5,232 nt of DNA from Chloroflexia bacterium (lineage in GTDB: Bacteria > Chloroflexota > Chloroflexia > Thermomicrobiales > JALYUS01), in NCBI GenBank assembly GCA_025924435.1, contig JAICIL010000312.1, positions 1 to 5,232 on the forward strand, read 5' to 3'. Every line of letters begins with the position of its first letter. Positions within the stretch are counted from its first letter, which is position 1. The notes beneath the pieces were generated by a model that was not told the DNA's origin, made no database searches, and saw only the letters and a program-made list of their open reading frames with translations. The position numbers and the translations under genes were made by a program. Shown here piece by piece: positions 5,114 through 5,232 of this stretch.

Positions 5114-5232
5114 TCCGGTAGCGGGGGGGGGGGTAGACGGCGCCCCCACCCCCCCCCCAAACGAAACACAGAGTTATTCAGGGGGGGGGGACCCCCCCGC
5201 CCCAGGCGCGGGCGGGCCCCCGCAAAAACCCC
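5114..5232. other. Homopolymer-rich terminal stretch, probably low quality
   Basis: After the cupin stop the sequence holds G11 (5123-5133), C10 (5149-5158), G10 (5181-5190) and C7 (5192-5198), with other C and G runs up to the window end. The rest of the window has nothing like this. I see no gene here. It resembles a contig end built from failing reads rather than biological structure. Confidence 0.6.

Noticed and set aside
5105..5119. Hairpin CCGGA-TAG-TCCGG over the cupin stop codon as a terminator
   Set aside because: The stem is only 5 bp and is followed by a G-run rather than a T-run, next to sequence that is probably unreliable.
4097..5149. 350-aa minus-strand frame
   Set aside because: It is antisense to the AhpD-like and cupin genes, is Arg-rich, and ends in the spurious peptide encoded by the CAGAG repeat. 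Its length reflects GC-rich antisense openness.

Overview
The window is high-GC bacterial DNA with clear Shine-Dalgarno sequences and GC-rich third codon positions. Nothing in it fixes the phylum. The mix of a DinB-like protein, a phytanoyl-CoA dioxygenase-like oxygenase, a SIS-domain isomerase and dispersed palindromic repeats would suit an environmental lineage such as Chloroflexota, but that is a weak inference. The last ~115 bases are homopolymer-rich and look like a poor-quality contig end.

Layout. 1-163 (+) is the 3' end of an unidentified gene. 211-747 (+) encodes a DinB-superfamily putative metal-dependent protein. 759-1118 (-) encodes a 119-aa protein of unknown function and converges on the DinB gene. 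A 159-bp divergent spacer with a possible promoter precedes 1278-2147 (+), a phytanoyl-CoA dioxygenase-family Fe(II)/2-oxoglutarate oxygenase. Next comes a lower-GC segment (about 2154-2814) bounded by inverted copies of a 20-bp repeat. It carries one orphan 188-aa ORF and a perfect 10-bp GC-rich hairpin. 2927-4003 (+) is a GlmS-like sugar-phosphate isomerase made of two SIS domains without a glutaminase domain. 4018-4169 is an inverted-repeat element built of short CAGAG/CTCTG units. 4202-4768 (+) is an AhpD/carboxymuconolactone decarboxylase-like protein, and 4781-5113 (+) is a small cupin.

The main discovery is at 4442-4444. The AhpD-like gene is interrupted by an in-frame TGA exactly where the second Cys of the family's CxxC redox motif belongs, giving C-P-F-(TGA)-V-D-I-N. 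The reading frame and family similarity continue without a shift on the far side, and the downstream half has no ribosome binding site of its own. Eighteen bases after the TGA lies the loop of a perfect 6-bp stem whose loop is GGT, which is what a bacterial SECIS element looks like. The most economical reading is one 188-aa selenoprotein with a CxxU active site, which conventional gene calling would split into two ORFs. The cupin begins 12 bp after it and is probably co-transcribed. No selenocysteine machinery genes (selA, selB, selC, selD) are in the window, so the claim depends on the rest of the genome.
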